From JBBRZF01 sp038236965 (GTDB taxonomy: Bacteria > Acidobacteriota > Terriglobia > Terriglobales > Acidobacteriaceae), in the NCBI GenBank assembly GCA_038236965.1, contig JBBRZF010000016.1, positions 1 to 33,589 on the forward strand: a stretch of DNA of 33,589 nt, in the 5' to 3' direction. The position numbers and the translations under genes were made by a program. The notes beneath the pieces are model-generated. The model saw nothing but the letters and a program-made list of their open reading frames with translations, searched no databases and was not told where the DNA came from. Every line of letters begins with the position of its first letter. The first letter of the stretch is position 1. Below, piece after piece: positions 16,982 to 25,608 of this stretch.

Positions 16982-18166
16982 GTGTTTTCAATCGGTCAGA
17001 ACAAGTCGGTGAGCGCGCGCCCCAACTGGGCGGAGGTGTCCCTCTCCGCGTTGCAGCATAATTTCCGCGTGGTGCAGCAGCACGTCGGCTTGGGAACGAC
17101 CATCTGCGCGGTGGTGAAGTGCGACGCCTACGGGCACGGAGTCGTCGAGTGCTCGCGCGCGTTGGAAGCAGCGGGCGCGACGTGGTTCGGCGTGACTTCG
17201 ACGGAAGAGGGCATGAAGGTTCGCCTGGCCGGCGTCCGCGGACGCGTGCTGGTGATGACCGGATTCTGGCGCGGCGAAGAAGAAGAGATCATTCGTAACG
17301 GATTGACGGCCACGGTCTGGACGCTGGAGCACATACGCACGCTTCGGGCAGAGGCGCATAAACTGCGCCGCCGTCGAGTGCCTGTCCACTTGAAGGTCGA
17401 TACCGGGATGGGACGTCTTGGTTGCGGGATGGAAGAACTGGAATCCATCTGCGAAGCATTGAAAGAGGCGGGCGCGCTCGATGCGGGCGGCGAGCTGTTT
17501 GTGGAAGGAATCTTCAGCCACCTGGCCTCGGCGGAAGACCTGGACGCCATCGATGCCAAGCAGCAGTCGGAGAATTTCGACATCGCGATTGCCACGCTGG
17601 AACGTCACGGCATCAGGCCGCAATACATTCACATGGCGAATAGCGCCGCGGTGGTTGCGCGGCCGGATACGTGGAAGAACATCGTGCGTCCCGGACTGCT
17701 GCTTTACGGATACCAGCAGGATTTTGTGAGTGCCACGGGTGCTCCGCCTACGCCCAAACTGCCGCTGGTTCCCGTGCTCTCGTGGAAGGTTCGCATCATA
17801 GGACTGCGCGAGTTTGAGGCGGGGAAGTCGCTGGGGTATTCGGGCGCGTATGTGACCAAGCGGAGGTCGAGGATCGCGGTGCTTCCGGTTGGATATGGCG
17901 ACGGGTTGAGCCGTCAACTGTCCTCGCGCGGAGAGGTGATCGTTCGCGGTGAATATGCGCCAATCGTGGGCAATATCGCCATGGACCTGACGCTGGTGGA
18001 TGTGACAGATGTGGCAGGCGTGGAGATCGGCGGCGACGTCATTCTTATCGGCGAGGTTGGCGATAAACGCGTGACCGCGCTGGAGCAGGCGCGCTGGTCG
18101 CAGACGATTCCGTATGAGGTGCTTTGCGGTCTTTCGCCGCGCGTGCCGAGAATCTATGTTGAGTAG
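16982..18166 (+). CDS. alr: Alanine racemase
   Basis: 394 residues from the GTG at 16982. The open frame extends to 16901, overlapping dnaB, but AGGATC lies a few bases before the GTG and the conserved domain begins about 15 residues after it (RPNWAEVSLSALQHN). This PLP enzyme converts L- to D-alanine for peptidoglycan. The PLP lysine is in VVKCDAYGHG, where the usual alanine of the motif is cysteine. The catalytic tyrosine region is GYGDGLSR, and the C-terminal beta domain contains the GNIAMDLTLVDVT signature. It is followed after 12 bases by an alpha/beta hydrolase gene. Confidence 0.95.
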   Translation: MFSIGQNKSVSARPNWAEVSLSALQHNFRVVQQHVGLGTTICAVVKCDAYGHGVVECSRALEAAGATWFGVTSTEEGMKVRLAGVRGRVLVMTGFWRGEEEEIIRNGLTATVWTLEHIRTLRAEAHKLRRRRVPVHLKVDTGMGRLGCGMEELESICEALKEAGALDAGGELFVEGIFSHLASAEDLDAIDAKQQSENFDIAIATLERHGIRPQYIHMANSAAVVARPDTWKNIVRPGLLLYGYQQDFVSATGAPPTPKLPLVPVLSWKVRIIGLREFEAGKSLGYSGAYVTKRRSRIAVLPVGYGDGLSRQLSSRGEVIVRGEYAPIVGNIAMDLTLVDVTDVAGVEIGGDVILIGEVGDKRVTALEQARWSQTIPYEVLCGLSPRVPRIYVE

Positions 18167-18178
18167 AAATCTATAAAA

Positions 18179-19303
18179 ATGCGAAAACGATATTCCAAGT
18201 GGATGTACAACTGGGAGCACAGGCTCACTACACGCGACAGTAATCGCGTGGTGCGACCCTTTGATTGGGGACTGGACTGGCTTGAGCACTGGCCTATCGT
18301 CAGCAGCTATCGGCCGAGAAATGATCCGGCGGAAATCGAAGAATATTTTTTCGAGCTGAACCGGCAAATCGTCGAGCGTTCCGACGAATTCTTTGGCTAC
18401 ACGACGCCAACGGATTTCCGCCTAGAGCAGCGCGCCGTGCGCGTACACGCGACGGGAAGCCGCATCGACCCTAAACTCGAGCAGAAGCACTCCAACCAGA
18501 TCGGCACCTTCCTGCGCTTCACCTCGGCGGTGAAGTCGCAGTACGAAGAAAACAACATCGTGAATGCGCGCTGGTTTCCGGCGCGCGGCAATGGCAAGCG
18601 CGCGGTGATCGTGCTGCCGCAATGGAATTCAGACGCTATCAGTCACAATGCGCTCTGCCGGATATTCAATGCCCTAGGCATCTCGGCTCTGCGCATGAGC
18701 ATGCCTTACCACGACATTCGCATGCCCTCGGAGCTGAAGCGCGCCGACTACTGCGTCTCCGCCAACATGGGGCGAAACATCGATGCGGCGCGACAGGGAA
18801 TCATCGACATACGCTCTTGCCTGGACTGGCTGGAACAGCAGGGCTATAGCGAACTGGGCGTGATGGGGACGAGCCTTGGCTCGTGTTATGCCTTCATCGC
18901 CAGCGCGCACGACGAGCGACTGAAGGTGAATGTATTCAATCACGCGTCCACTTATTTCGGAGACGTGATGTGGACGGGGCAATCGACACGCCACGTCCGC
19001 GCAGGTCTGGAAGAAGTGGTGGACCAGGACAAATTGAGGAAAGCGCAACTGGCGATCAGCCCCATGGCCTTCTTCGATAAGTTTTCGCGCTGGCCCAAGA
19101 AGTCGCTGATGATCTACGCCAAGTACGATCTCACTTTCCTGCCGGAATTCAGCCTGCAGATCGCCGGAGAATTCCAACGCCGCCAATTGGAAACCACGGT
19201 GAAGGAATTGCCTTGCGGCCACTACACGCTGGGGGAGACGCCTTACAAGTACATGGATGCGTGGCACATTTCGCGCTTCATCGGGCGCGCCTTCGCCGGG
19301 TAA
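18179..19303 (+). CDS. Alpha/beta hydrolase, possibly ABHD18-like
   Basis: 374 residues, without signal peptide. The alpha/beta hydrolase core starts around 140 (RAVIVLPQWN). The nucleophile elbow is GTSLGS (Ser232), the acid is probably Asp317 in AKYDLTF and the histidine is His348 in GHYTLGE. The first ~120 residues are a Trp/Arg-rich extension. The arrangement recalls the ABHD18/DUF2048 group, but I cannot confirm this by eye. The gene starts 12 bases after alr and ends in a strong terminator, so alr and this gene are probably one transcription unit. No substrate is proposed. Confidence 0.8.
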   Translation: MRKRYSKWMYNWEHRLTTRDSNRVVRPFDWGLDWLEHWPIVSSYRPRNDPAEIEEYFFELNRQIVERSDEFFGYTTPTDFRLEQRAVRVHATGSRIDPKLEQKHSNQIGTFLRFTSAVKSQYEENNIVNARWFPARGNGKRAVIVLPQWNSDAISHNALCRIFNALGISALRMSMPYHDIRMPSELKRADYCVSANMGRNIDAARQGIIDIRSCLDWLEQQGYSELGVMGTSLGSCYAFIASAHDERLKVNVFNHASTYFGDVMWTGQSTRHVRAGLEEVVDQDKLRKAQLAISPMAFFDKFSRWPKKSLMIYAKYDLTFLPEFSLQIAGEFQRRQLETTVKELPCGHYTLGETPYKYMDAWHISRFIGRAFAG

Positions 19304-19324
19304 ATCACGGTTGGTCTTGCCATG

Positions 19325-19351
19325 CGCGAGGGAGTTCTCCCTCGCGTTTTT
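19325..19351 (+). terminator. Intrinsic terminator of the alr-hydrolase unit
   Basis: A perfect 9-bp stem (19325-19333 with 19338-19346) with a four-base loop is followed by TTTTT. It begins 21 bases after the hydrolase stop. Confidence 0.92.
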
Positions 19352-19480
19352 CCTGCCCAAAATCATCTCTGGAATAAACTTCAGGAACTCTCGAAAAGTG
19401 TGGAATGAGAGTAGATGCGTAGGTATGGTTTGAGAAGTATTTCCTCCCCCGAAAGGGTTCTCCAAGAGAACCATGCAATG

Positions 19481-19506
19481 AGGGCACGCTCCCTGGCGTG
19501 CCCTTT
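19481..19506 (+). terminator. Second plus-strand terminator hairpin with no upstream gene
   Basis: A 9-bp stem (19481-19489 with 19496-19504) with a six-base loop is followed by a short T-rich tail. Since the previous unit already ended at 19351, this may terminate a small RNA from 19352-19480, which also contains a perfect 7-bp hairpin (GGTTCTC/GAGAACC) just upstream. It may alternatively serve the convergent gene that ends at 19525. Confidence 0.6.
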
Positions 19507-19524
19507 ATTGTGTGGAATAATTTG

Positions 19525-20325
19525 CTACCGGTTCTTCCATACCGGCTTGCGCTTTTCGAGGACAGCACGCAACCCTTCTTGCGAATCTTCCAGGTCCATC
19601 AACTGGTTGAGGTAGATGTCCTGCGACTTTTTGATGGCTTCGGCCAAGGGCAAACCGAGGGAGCAACCGATGACCTTTTTGGTCATCTCCAGCACGGGGC
19701 CGCTGAATTCTCCGATGCGGGCGAGAATGTCGGAGACTGTTTTTTCGAGGTCAGCCTCGGGCACGACGCGGTTGACGAAGCCGAAATCCCGAGCTTCTTC
19801 GGCGGTCAGCGCCTGTCCCGTCAGGATGAGTTCGTAGGTCTTCTTAGGTCCGATCACCTGGGGCAGCATGATGGCTGCAAACGGGGGAAATGTTCCCATC
19901 TTTACTTCCGGCTGCGCGAAGCGCGCGTTGGGCGTTGCAATCACCATATCGCCGAAGGCAACCAGCTCGGAGCCAGCGCCGATGGCGGCACCATTCACCA
20001 CCACGATGAGCGGCTTGGATATTTCGCCGATGGCCTGGAAGACCCGATTGAATGTTTCGAGTGTCTGGAAGACGCGGTCGGCCTTGGAATCTTCCAGCGA
20101 GATGCCGGCGGAAAAAGTTTTCTGCGAGGAGTCCAGCAGGATGCATTTGATGTCGCTGCGCCCGTTGAGGCTTTCGATGGCTTCCGCGAGCTCGCGCATC
20201 ATCGGAATCGTGAGGACGTTGTAGGGCGGATGATTCAGCGTAATGCGCGCAACGTAAGTTGACGTGTCAAACAGGATGAATTTGCGCGCCGGCACTCCGG
20301 CCGCGCCGGTCTCACTTGTAGTCAT
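19525..20325 (-). CDS. Enoyl-CoA hydratase/isomerase family protein
   Basis: 266 residues. The frame is open far upstream, but the ATG at 20325 is preceded by GAGGTGG seven bases away and the conserved fold starts some 20 residues later, so this start is firm. The crotonase core shows the first oxyanion-hole segment around FSAGISLED and the second around NGAAIGAGSEL, followed by FAQPEVKMGTFP. Such enzymes hydrate, isomerise or cleave acyl-CoA thioesters. The usual first catalytic Glu of true hydratases (in a GAGADI/EL-type motif) is not evident, because Gly-Ser-Glu is shifted, so an isomerase or another crotonase activity is possible. It is divergent from rpiB. Confidence 0.85.
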   Translation of the reverse strand: MTTSETGAAGVPARKFILFDTSTYVARITLNHPPYNVLTIPMMRELAEAIESLNGRSDIKCILLDSSQKTFSAGISLEDSKADRVFQTLETFNRVFQAIGEISKPLIVVVNGAAIGAGSELVAFGDMVIATPNARFAQPEVKMGTFPPFAAIMLPQVIGPKKTYELILTGQALTAEEARDFGFVNRVVPEADLEKTVSDILARIGEFSGPVLEMTKKVIGCSLGLPLAEAIKKSQDIYLNQLMDLEDSQEGLRAVLEKRKPVWKNR

Positions 20326-20474
20326 GGGAACCACCTCTGAGCTGCAGATACTGGTTGGCGAATTATCCCGTTTCGCGGGGAATTGAGCAAGAGACGGAGA
20401 GTACCTAGCCCGCACGAAAGGACATTCACCGGGCTGGCATAGCGAAAAGCGGGAGCCGAGAAGGTCCGCCGCGA

Positions 20475-20480
20475 TACAAT
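20475..20480 (+). promoter_or_regulatory. -10 element (TACAAT) seven bases before rpiB
   Basis: TACAAT ends seven bases before the rpiB ATG, with no ribosome binding site between. If used, the transcript would start at or next to the A of the start codon (leaderless). No clear -35 was found. Confidence 0.45.
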
Positions 20481-20487
20481 TCTTGGC

Positions 20488-20940
20488 ATGAAGATCGCGC
20501 TCGGTGCGGACCACGCCGGATTTGAACTCAAGCAGAAGGTGTTGCAGCATCTCGTCTCGCTGGGACACGAGGTGGAGGACGAGGGCACGCTCTCGACCAG
20601 TTCGGTTGATTATCCCGACTTTGCGCAGAGCGTGGGCGAAGACGTGGCGCAGAAGAAGGTCGATCGCGGCATTCTTGTCTGCGGCAGCGGAATCGGAATG
20701 GCGATCGCAGCGAATAAAGTTACGGGCGTGCGCGCGGCGAATATCTCCAGCGAGTACGAGGCGCAGATGTCGCGCGAGCATAATGATTTGAACGTGCTCG
20801 CCATCGGCGCTCGCATCTTGGACGAAGCGACTGCGATGAAGATCGTCGATACGTGGTTGAAGACCGAGTTTGCCGGCGGACGGCACCAGATGCGCGTCGA
20901 CAAGATAAGCCAGATAGAACGCGCCGAGGCGGCCAAATAG
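20488..20940 (+). CDS. rpiB: Ribose 5-phosphate isomerase B
   Basis: 150 residues, normal length. It interconverts ribose 5-phosphate and ribulose 5-phosphate in the pentose phosphate pathway. Diagnostic blocks are GADHAGFELK (Asp8, His9), VDYPDFA, the catalytic Cys65 in VCGSGIGM, and SREHNDLNVLAIG (His98). It ends 45 bases before glyA and is probably cotranscribed with it. The start codon has no Shine-Dalgarno sequence but sits seven bases after a -10-like element. Confidence 0.96.
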   Translation: MKIALGADHAGFELKQKVLQHLVSLGHEVEDEGTLSTSSVDYPDFAQSVGEDVAQKKVDRGILVCGSGIGMAIAANKVTGVRAANISSEYEAQMSREHNDLNVLAIGARILDEATAMKIVDTWLKTEFAGGRHQMRVDKISQIERAEAAK

Positions 20941-20985
20941 CGCCTTGCCGGAATTTATATGCAGGCCTGATAAGGCCGGAATGGA

Positions 20986-22281
20986 ATGTTCATGAGTAAC
21001 GATGCGATGTCGCGACACCTTTCTGATTTTGATCCCGAAGTGGCGAATGCTATCCGCAACGAGGAGAACCGCCAGCACGATGGACTGGAGCTGATCGCTT
21101 CGGAAAACTTTGTCAGCGAAGCTGTCCTCGAAGCCGCAGGCTCGGTCTTCACAAACAAGTATGCCGAGGGTTATCCGGCGAAGCGTTATTACGGTGGATG
21201 TGAATTCACCGATGTGGTTGAGAACCTGGCGCGCGACCGCGCCAAGGAACTCTTCGGCGCCGAGCACGCCAACGTGCAACCGCACTCGGGTTCGTCGGCG
21301 AACATGGCCGCGTATGCCGCCGTGATCAACCCGGGCGACACCGTGATGGGACTGGACCTGGCGATGGGCGGTCATCTTACGCACGGACACAAGCTCAGCT
21401 TCTCCGGCAAAACCTATCGCATCGTCTCCTACGGCGTTTCGCGCGATACGGAGACCATCGACTACGATGAACTGGAACGCACGGCCGAACGCGAACGTCC
21501 CAAGCTGATCATCGGCGGCGGCAGCGCCTATCCGCGCATAATCGATTTCGCGCGCATGCGCCAGATCGCCGACAAGGTCGGCTCACTCTACCTGGTGGAC
21601 ATGGCCCACTTCGCCGGACTGGTCGCGGGCGGCGCGCATCCTTCGCCGGTACCACACGCGCATATCACCACCACCACTACGCATAAAACTCTTCGCGGTC
21701 CGCGTTCCGGATTGATTCTTTGCAACCAGCAATACGCTGCCGCTGTGGACAAGAGCGTCTTCCCCGGATGCCAGGGCGGGCCGCTGGTCCACATCATCGC
21801 CGCGAAGGCCGTTTGCTTCCGCGAAGCGATGCAGCCTGAATTCAAACAGTACGCTCGCCAAGTCGTTGCTAATGCCAAGACGCTGGCCAAGTCGCTCGCA
21901 GATGAGGGCTTTCGCATCATCTCCGGCGGCACCGACACACACCTGATGCTGGTGGATGTATTCAGCAAGGGAATGCTGGGCAGCGAGGCGGAGAAGGCCC
22001 TGGGCGACGCAGGCATCACGGTGAACAAGAATGCGATTCCGTTCGATACGAATCCGCCGATGAAGCCAAGCGGCATCCGCCTGGGGACTCCGGCGCTTAC
22101 CACGCGCGGCATGAAGGAGACGGAGATGACGCAGATCGGCAACTGGATCGCCGAGGCGCTGAACAATCGTACGGACGCCGCGGTGTTGCAGAAGATACGC
22201 GGACAGGTCTTCGAGATGGCGGAGCGCTTCCCGCTCTATAAAACGCGACGCGAACAACATGCGGTTCCCGCCGGCGTCTAG
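20986..22281 (+). CDS. glyA: Serine hydroxymethyltransferase
   Basis: 431 residues from the first ATG; Met3 (20992) and Met8 (21007) are alternatives, and GGAATGGA just upstream fits Met3 better. The PLP enzyme transfers the serine hydroxymethyl group to tetrahydrofolate, giving glycine and methylene-THF. The N-terminal LELIASENFVS and NKYAEGYPAKRYYGG blocks, LVDMAHFAGLVAGG, and the PLP lysine in TTTTTHKTLRGPR (Lys234) are all intact. A short GGCC hairpin lies in the 45-base gap after rpiB. It ends in a strong terminator, defining an rpiB-glyA unit. Confidence 0.97.
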   Translation: MFMSNDAMSRHLSDFDPEVANAIRNEENRQHDGLELIASENFVSEAVLEAAGSVFTNKYAEGYPAKRYYGGCEFTDVVENLARDRAKELFGAEHANVQPHSGSSANMAAYAAVINPGDTVMGLDLAMGGHLTHGHKLSFSGKTYRIVSYGVSRDTETIDYDELERTAERERPKLIIGGGSAYPRIIDFARMRQIADKVGSLYLVDMAHFAGLVAGGAHPSPVPHAHITTTTTHKTLRGPRSGLILCNQQYAAAVDKSVFPGCQGGPLVHIIAAKAVCFREAMQPEFKQYARQVVANAKTLAKSLADEGFRIISGGTDTHLMLVDVFSKGMLGSEAEKALGDAGITVNKNAIPFDTNPPMKPSGIRLGTPALTTRGMKETEMTQIGNWIAEALNNRTDAAVLQKIRGQVFEMAERFPLYKTRREQHAVPAGV

Positions 22282-22300
22282 CAGATCGTTCTGTTATCCA

Positions 22301-22330
22301 AACTGGGCAGCTTCGGCTGCCCAGTTTCCT
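22301..22330 (+). terminator. Intrinsic terminator of glyA
   Basis: An 11-bp perfect stem (22301-22311 with 22316-22326) is capped by a C(UUCG)G loop and followed by TCCTT. It starts 20 bases after the glyA stop. Confidence 0.9.
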
Positions 22331-22368
22331 TGACGGCCGCCACACGGGCGCGCGTCGTGCTCCCGTGC

Positions 22369-22374
22369 GACAAT
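22369..22374 (+). promoter_or_regulatory. -10-like hexamer (GACAAT) six bases before the glycosyltransferase start
   Basis: GACAAT ends six bases before the GTG at 22381, with no ribosome binding site between, the same arrangement as at rpiB. It suggests leaderless transcription. The -35 is not clear. Confidence 0.35.
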
Positions 22375-22380
22375 GTTGCA

Positions 22381-23517
22381 GTGAAGGTCGCCATCGATAT
22401 CCGTCGCATCACCGACTTCGGTGTTGCCACCTACATTCGCAACGTGGTGCGAACACTCGGTCGCGTCGACCTGCAGAGCGAATACTTTCTGATCGGCATG
22501 GTGGAACGTCTTCGCGAGATCGGCGACCTGCCGCCGAACTTCCACTCCATTCCTTTTCCGAATTACGAACTCTCTCCTACGAGCTACCTCGCCTTCCGCA
22601 AATTGCTGAAACACTACGATTGCGACGTTGCGCACATTCCGCATATGTTCTGGCGCCCTACGCCCGCGCCCTGCAAATACGTCATTACGGTGCACGATCT
22701 TCTTGAATACATGTATCGCGTGCGCTCGCGCTCGTTGCCCAGTCGCATGTTGCACCTGTACCTCACCGACAACGTGATCAATCATGCTGCTCGTATCTTT
22801 GCCGTCTCGGAGTTCACCAAAAAGGACCTGTGTCGCATCTTTAAGCTTGCGCCGGAGAAGGTCGATGTTGTTCCCAACGCTATTGACGACCGTTTCCGCC
22901 TTGGACACACCAGTGATGCCGAACGCCTGATGATCGCCGAGCGATACCAGGTCAACTATCCCTTCCTGCTCTATGCCGGACGCATCAGTCCGCACAAGAA
23001 CGTCGTACGCATCATCGAGGCATTCTCCGCGCTCAAGGCGCAACTGGCGCGGGATGATTCCTATCCCGACCTGAAGCTGATCATCATTGGCGATGAGGTC
23101 TCCAAACATCCCGACCTCCGCCGCGCCGTCATCAAGAGCGGCGTGCAGCACGATGTCCGCTTCCTCGGATTCGTGCCCATCGACGTGCTGCGCATCTTCT
23201 ACGACGTCGCCAAGATATTCGTCTTCCCCTCGCTCTACGAAGGCTTCGGACTGCCGCCGCTGGAGGCGATGGCGCACGGCACGCCAGTGGTCACTTCCAA
23301 CACCACTTCGCTCCCCGAGGTCGTTGGCAAGGCGGCAGTGCTGGTGAATCCCGAAAACGTTTTCGAGATCAGCCGCGCACTCTATAAGGTTCTGATGGAC
23401 CAGACTCTACGCGAGAAGCTGAAATTGGCGGGAGTGGAACAGGCCAAGAAATTCTCTTGGGAAACTAGCGTCCGGCGCATGGTCGAGGTCTACGAGGAAG
23501 TTGCGCTGAGCCGCTAG
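22381..23517 (+). CDS. Glycosyltransferase family 4 (GT-B fold)
   Basis: 378 residues from GTG at 22381. The open frame starts with a TTG at 22330 inside the glyA terminator, so the later GTG, directly before VAIDIRRITDFG, is preferred. The C-terminal donor-binding half carries YAGRISPHKNV and the EX7E-type motif in YEGFGLPPLEAMAHGTPVV, typical of retaining GT4 enzymes that use nucleotide sugars. No membrane segment is present, so it acts at the cytoplasmic face. It probably builds an envelope or extracellular polysaccharide; acceptor and sugar are unknown. It is a single gene after the glyA terminator. Confidence 0.88.
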   Translation: MKVAIDIRRITDFGVATYIRNVVRTLGRVDLQSEYFLIGMVERLREIGDLPPNFHSIPFPNYELSPTSYLAFRKLLKHYDCDVAHIPHMFWRPTPAPCKYVITVHDLLEYMYRVRSRSLPSRMLHLYLTDNVINHAARIFAVSEFTKKDLCRIFKLAPEKVDVVPNAIDDRFRLGHTSDAERLMIAERYQVNYPFLLYAGRISPHKNVVRIIEAFSALKAQLARDDSYPDLKLIIIGDEVSKHPDLRRAVIKSGVQHDVRFLGFVPIDVLRIFYDVAKIFVFPSLYEGFGLPPLEAMAHGTPVVTSNTTSLPEVVGKAAVLVNPENVFEISRALYKVLMDQTLREKLKLAGVEQAKKFSWETSVRRMVEVYEEVALSR

Positions 23518-23787
23518 AATCTTAGGGGTGGGAATCGGCATTCCACTTTCCATTCTTTTTTACCGAACCGTGCATTCTTTGACCACTGACTTCGCAGCAG
23601 CTCGCACCTGAGTTGCTGGAGCGCAGAGAGCCGGCCTGGCAACGGTTTCCCGCTTTGAGGAGGCTTGAGGACGATTTCGGCTGAAAATGCAAGGGTTGTG
23701 CTCACTCGTAAGATCTGTCAGTCGTGGTTTGTTGATTCCTAATCCGCGAAAAATTTACGCCAGAATCACGAGCGAGCAGCCCTCCAC
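23518..23787. other. Intergenic region after the glycosyltransferase, no gene seen
   Basis: 270 bases without a convincing reading frame, terminator or RNA on either strand. The composition is less G+C-rich than the genes on its left, and it marks the passage to the accessory half of the window. Confidence 0.5.
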
Positions 23788-23803
23788 TGGCACTTGGTTT
23801 GCT
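23788..23803 (+). promoter_or_regulatory. Sigma-54 (RpoN) -24/-12 promoter
   Basis: TGGCAC-TTGGT-TTGCT matches the sigma-54 consensus TGGCAC-N5-TTGCW at every fixed position, with GG (23789-23790) and GC (23801-23802) exactly twelve bases apart. Transcription would begin near 23814, about 25 bases before the GTG start of the next gene. Confidence 0.65.
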
Positions 23804-23838
23804 TCTAACCCTGCAGACAAGGTAAAGCGGGGTAAGCA

Positions 23839-24627
23839 GTGCGGGCCCAATCCAATTCGACTGTGACGATGATGGCAGTGTTGTTGGTCGCACTTTGCAG
23901 TGCGACAGCGCAGTCGCATTCGCCAGAAATTCAGAACTCGAAAGTCAGCCTCAGCCTTCAGGAGATTGTGGGACACGTCGCAGAGACCCAGGCCCTCAAC
24001 CGTGATCGCATAAGGTCCTACACGGTGACTCGCGAGTATCGCCTCTATGGCGGGAACTCCAGCGAAGCCGATTCCCAAGTCATGGCCGATATATCCTTTG
24101 TGCCGCCAACCAGAAAAGATTACGAGATCACCAAGACCCTCGGCAGTGGTCAGGGCGAAAAAATCGTTCGCAAGGTTTTAGACCACGAACAGGAGATGGC
24201 TTCGAATTGGGAGAGTACGGCATTGACGGCGGAAAATTACGAGTTCCAATTGCTCGGGGACGAGATCTCTGAGGGACGCCGCTGTTACGTTCTGCAAATC
24301 GACCCCAAGCGCGAATCGAAAGATCTGATAAAAGGTAAAGCCTGGATCGACGCCGAGAGTTTCAACGTTCGCCGCATTGAGGGCGAGCCTGCAAAGTCTC
24401 CGTCGTGGTGGGTCAAGCATTTGCAGCTTACGCTGCGGTTCAGCGAAGTCAAAGGCATGTGGTTGCAGACTGGAGCCCAGGCCAATGCCGACATTCGCAT
24501 GCTTGGCAAGCGCGTGCTCACCTCGCGCGATGTCGATTACCGTACGGGAGACATAGTCGCCCAGAAGATTCCGCCGGCAAGGAAGACTGCAACCCGACTC
24601 GTGGGAGCAGGCGTACTGGTTCGTTAG
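23839..24627 (+). CDS. Secreted protein resembling outer-membrane lipoprotein-sorting (LolA-like) proteins
   Basis: 262 residues from GTG; GGGGTAAG upstream and a complete signal peptide (residues 1-25, cut after SATA) support this start. ATG at 23869 would remove the basic N-region. The mature part has the pattern of LolA-fold proteins: VTREYRLYGG, DISFVPPTRKDYEI, a middle YEFQLLGDEISEGRRCYVLQI strand, and KGKAWIDAESFNVRRIEG, which is characteristic of the 'outer membrane lipoprotein-sorting' family. It probably binds a lipid or lipoprotein in the periplasm; true LolA function is not shown. It is preceded by a near-perfect sigma-54 promoter and closed by a terminator, so it is a single-gene unit. 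Confidence 0.68.
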   Translation: MRAQSNSTVTMMAVLLVALCSATAQSHSPEIQNSKVSLSLQEIVGHVAETQALNRDRIRSYTVTREYRLYGGNSSEADSQVMADISFVPPTRKDYEITKTLGSGQGEKIVRKVLDHEQEMASNWESTALTAENYEFQLLGDEISEGRRCYVLQIDPKRESKDLIKGKAWIDAESFNVRRIEGEPAKSPSWWVKHLQLTLRFSEVKGMWLQTGAQANADIRMLGKRVLTSRDVDYRTGDIVAQKIPPARKTATRLVGAGVLVR

Positions 24628-24659
24628 GATCCAAGGAAAAATCGAAGGCAAAAAGAAAA

Positions 24660-24694
24660 GCCGCCCGTTTCGTCTCCGAAGCGGGCGGCATTTT
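24660..24694 (+). terminator. Intrinsic terminator of the LolA-like gene
   Basis: A 12-bp stem including one G-U pair (24660-24671 with 24678-24689) has a six-base loop and is followed by ATTTTGTT. It begins 32 bases after the stop. Confidence 0.88.
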
Positions 24695-24785
24695 GTTGAA
24701 GACCGCCGGAATTTTAAGTTGAATCTTCTACACGGCTCGCCAGCGTGGACTCCACCAATTTTTCTCAGGAATCGCTTTATCTGAC

Positions 24786-25575
24786 ATGCGACGGCTAGGA
24801 CAAGTGCTTTCCGCGCAGGCAATGAAGTTCATGGTGGAGCGGGCGCGCGCGACCAAAGACATCGACTTCGTCCTAAATGTGGTGAAACTTCGTGGCGAGC
24901 CGTTATCGCTTGCTGCTCAACTGGAGAACCTGGGATACGCGGTAGTCGATGGATCCCGCAACTTCCAGTTTAAAAAACCGATTCCCAACACTCTCGAAAC
25001 CATGCGGATCGAATTTATGGCGCCGGAAGAATTCAAGCGCGAGAAGGACTTTCGCGTGGATATCCAGAATGGCGTTCATGCTCGCGCGTGCACGGGCGGT
25101 GGGTCTTGCCGTCGCCGAGTCGGAAGTCCATCAGCTCGCAGGCCGGCTGCCGGATGGCTCAGAATTCACGGCATCGTTGCGGGTGACCAAGCCACATGCG
25201 CTGGTCATGCTGAAGTTGTTGGCACTCGATGATCGCTATCGCAACATCCGCGGACCAGCCGAGGCCCGGCATGATCGAGAAGAGGCGCGAACTCATGCGG
25301 GCGACATCGTTGCGATCGTCTCGGCCCAGTTGGACATTAGGCGGTTCAGAGAAGCATTTCAGCGCCAGTTCGAATCCGACCCGTCGCTTGGAGATCTCGT
25401 ATCGCAGATCCTCGGCGAATATTTCAGAGAGGACGTCTCGCCAGGAATGTTGGTCTACGAAGAATTCCTCGTCGCTAACAAGCCGCTTGATCGCGACACA
25501 CGGCGCGAGGTAGCACAAGAACTTGAACGCGCGCACCAGATGATGAAGAGAGTCGTCGCCAATGTGCGTCGATAG
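24786..25575 (+). pseudogene. Frameshifted nucleotidyltransferase-like gene
   Basis: Two overlapping frames together give one protein. The first (from 24786) has AQAMKFMVERARATKDIDFVL, a nucleotidyltransferase-fold motif with the paired acids in DID, and LPNTLETMRIEFM-like strands, ending in RVDIQNGVHA. From about 25080 the similarity continues in the +1 frame as VGLAVAESEVHQLAGRLPDG, then KPHALVMLKLLALDDR and RGPAEARHDREEARTHAGDI, and ends at 25575. The second half is typical of AbiEii-like/DUF nucleotidyltransferases that act as toxins or solitary genes. The N-terminus also seems short. The break may be a real frameshift or a sequencing error at the GCTCGCGCGTGCACGGG stretch. Confidence 0.7.
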
Positions 25576-25608
25576 CTGAGTCGGGTGCCACTGGCTCGGT
25601 GGCAACGA

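Noticed and set aside
20941..20985. Folate-type riboswitch before glyA
   Set aside because: The gap is only 45 bases, with one short GGCC hairpin; there is no room or motif for a known riboswitch.
19525..21390. A 621-residue minus-strand protein
   Set aside because: Everything upstream of the ATG at 20325 is antisense to rpiB and glyA; a strong Shine-Dalgarno sequence and the family start mark 20325.
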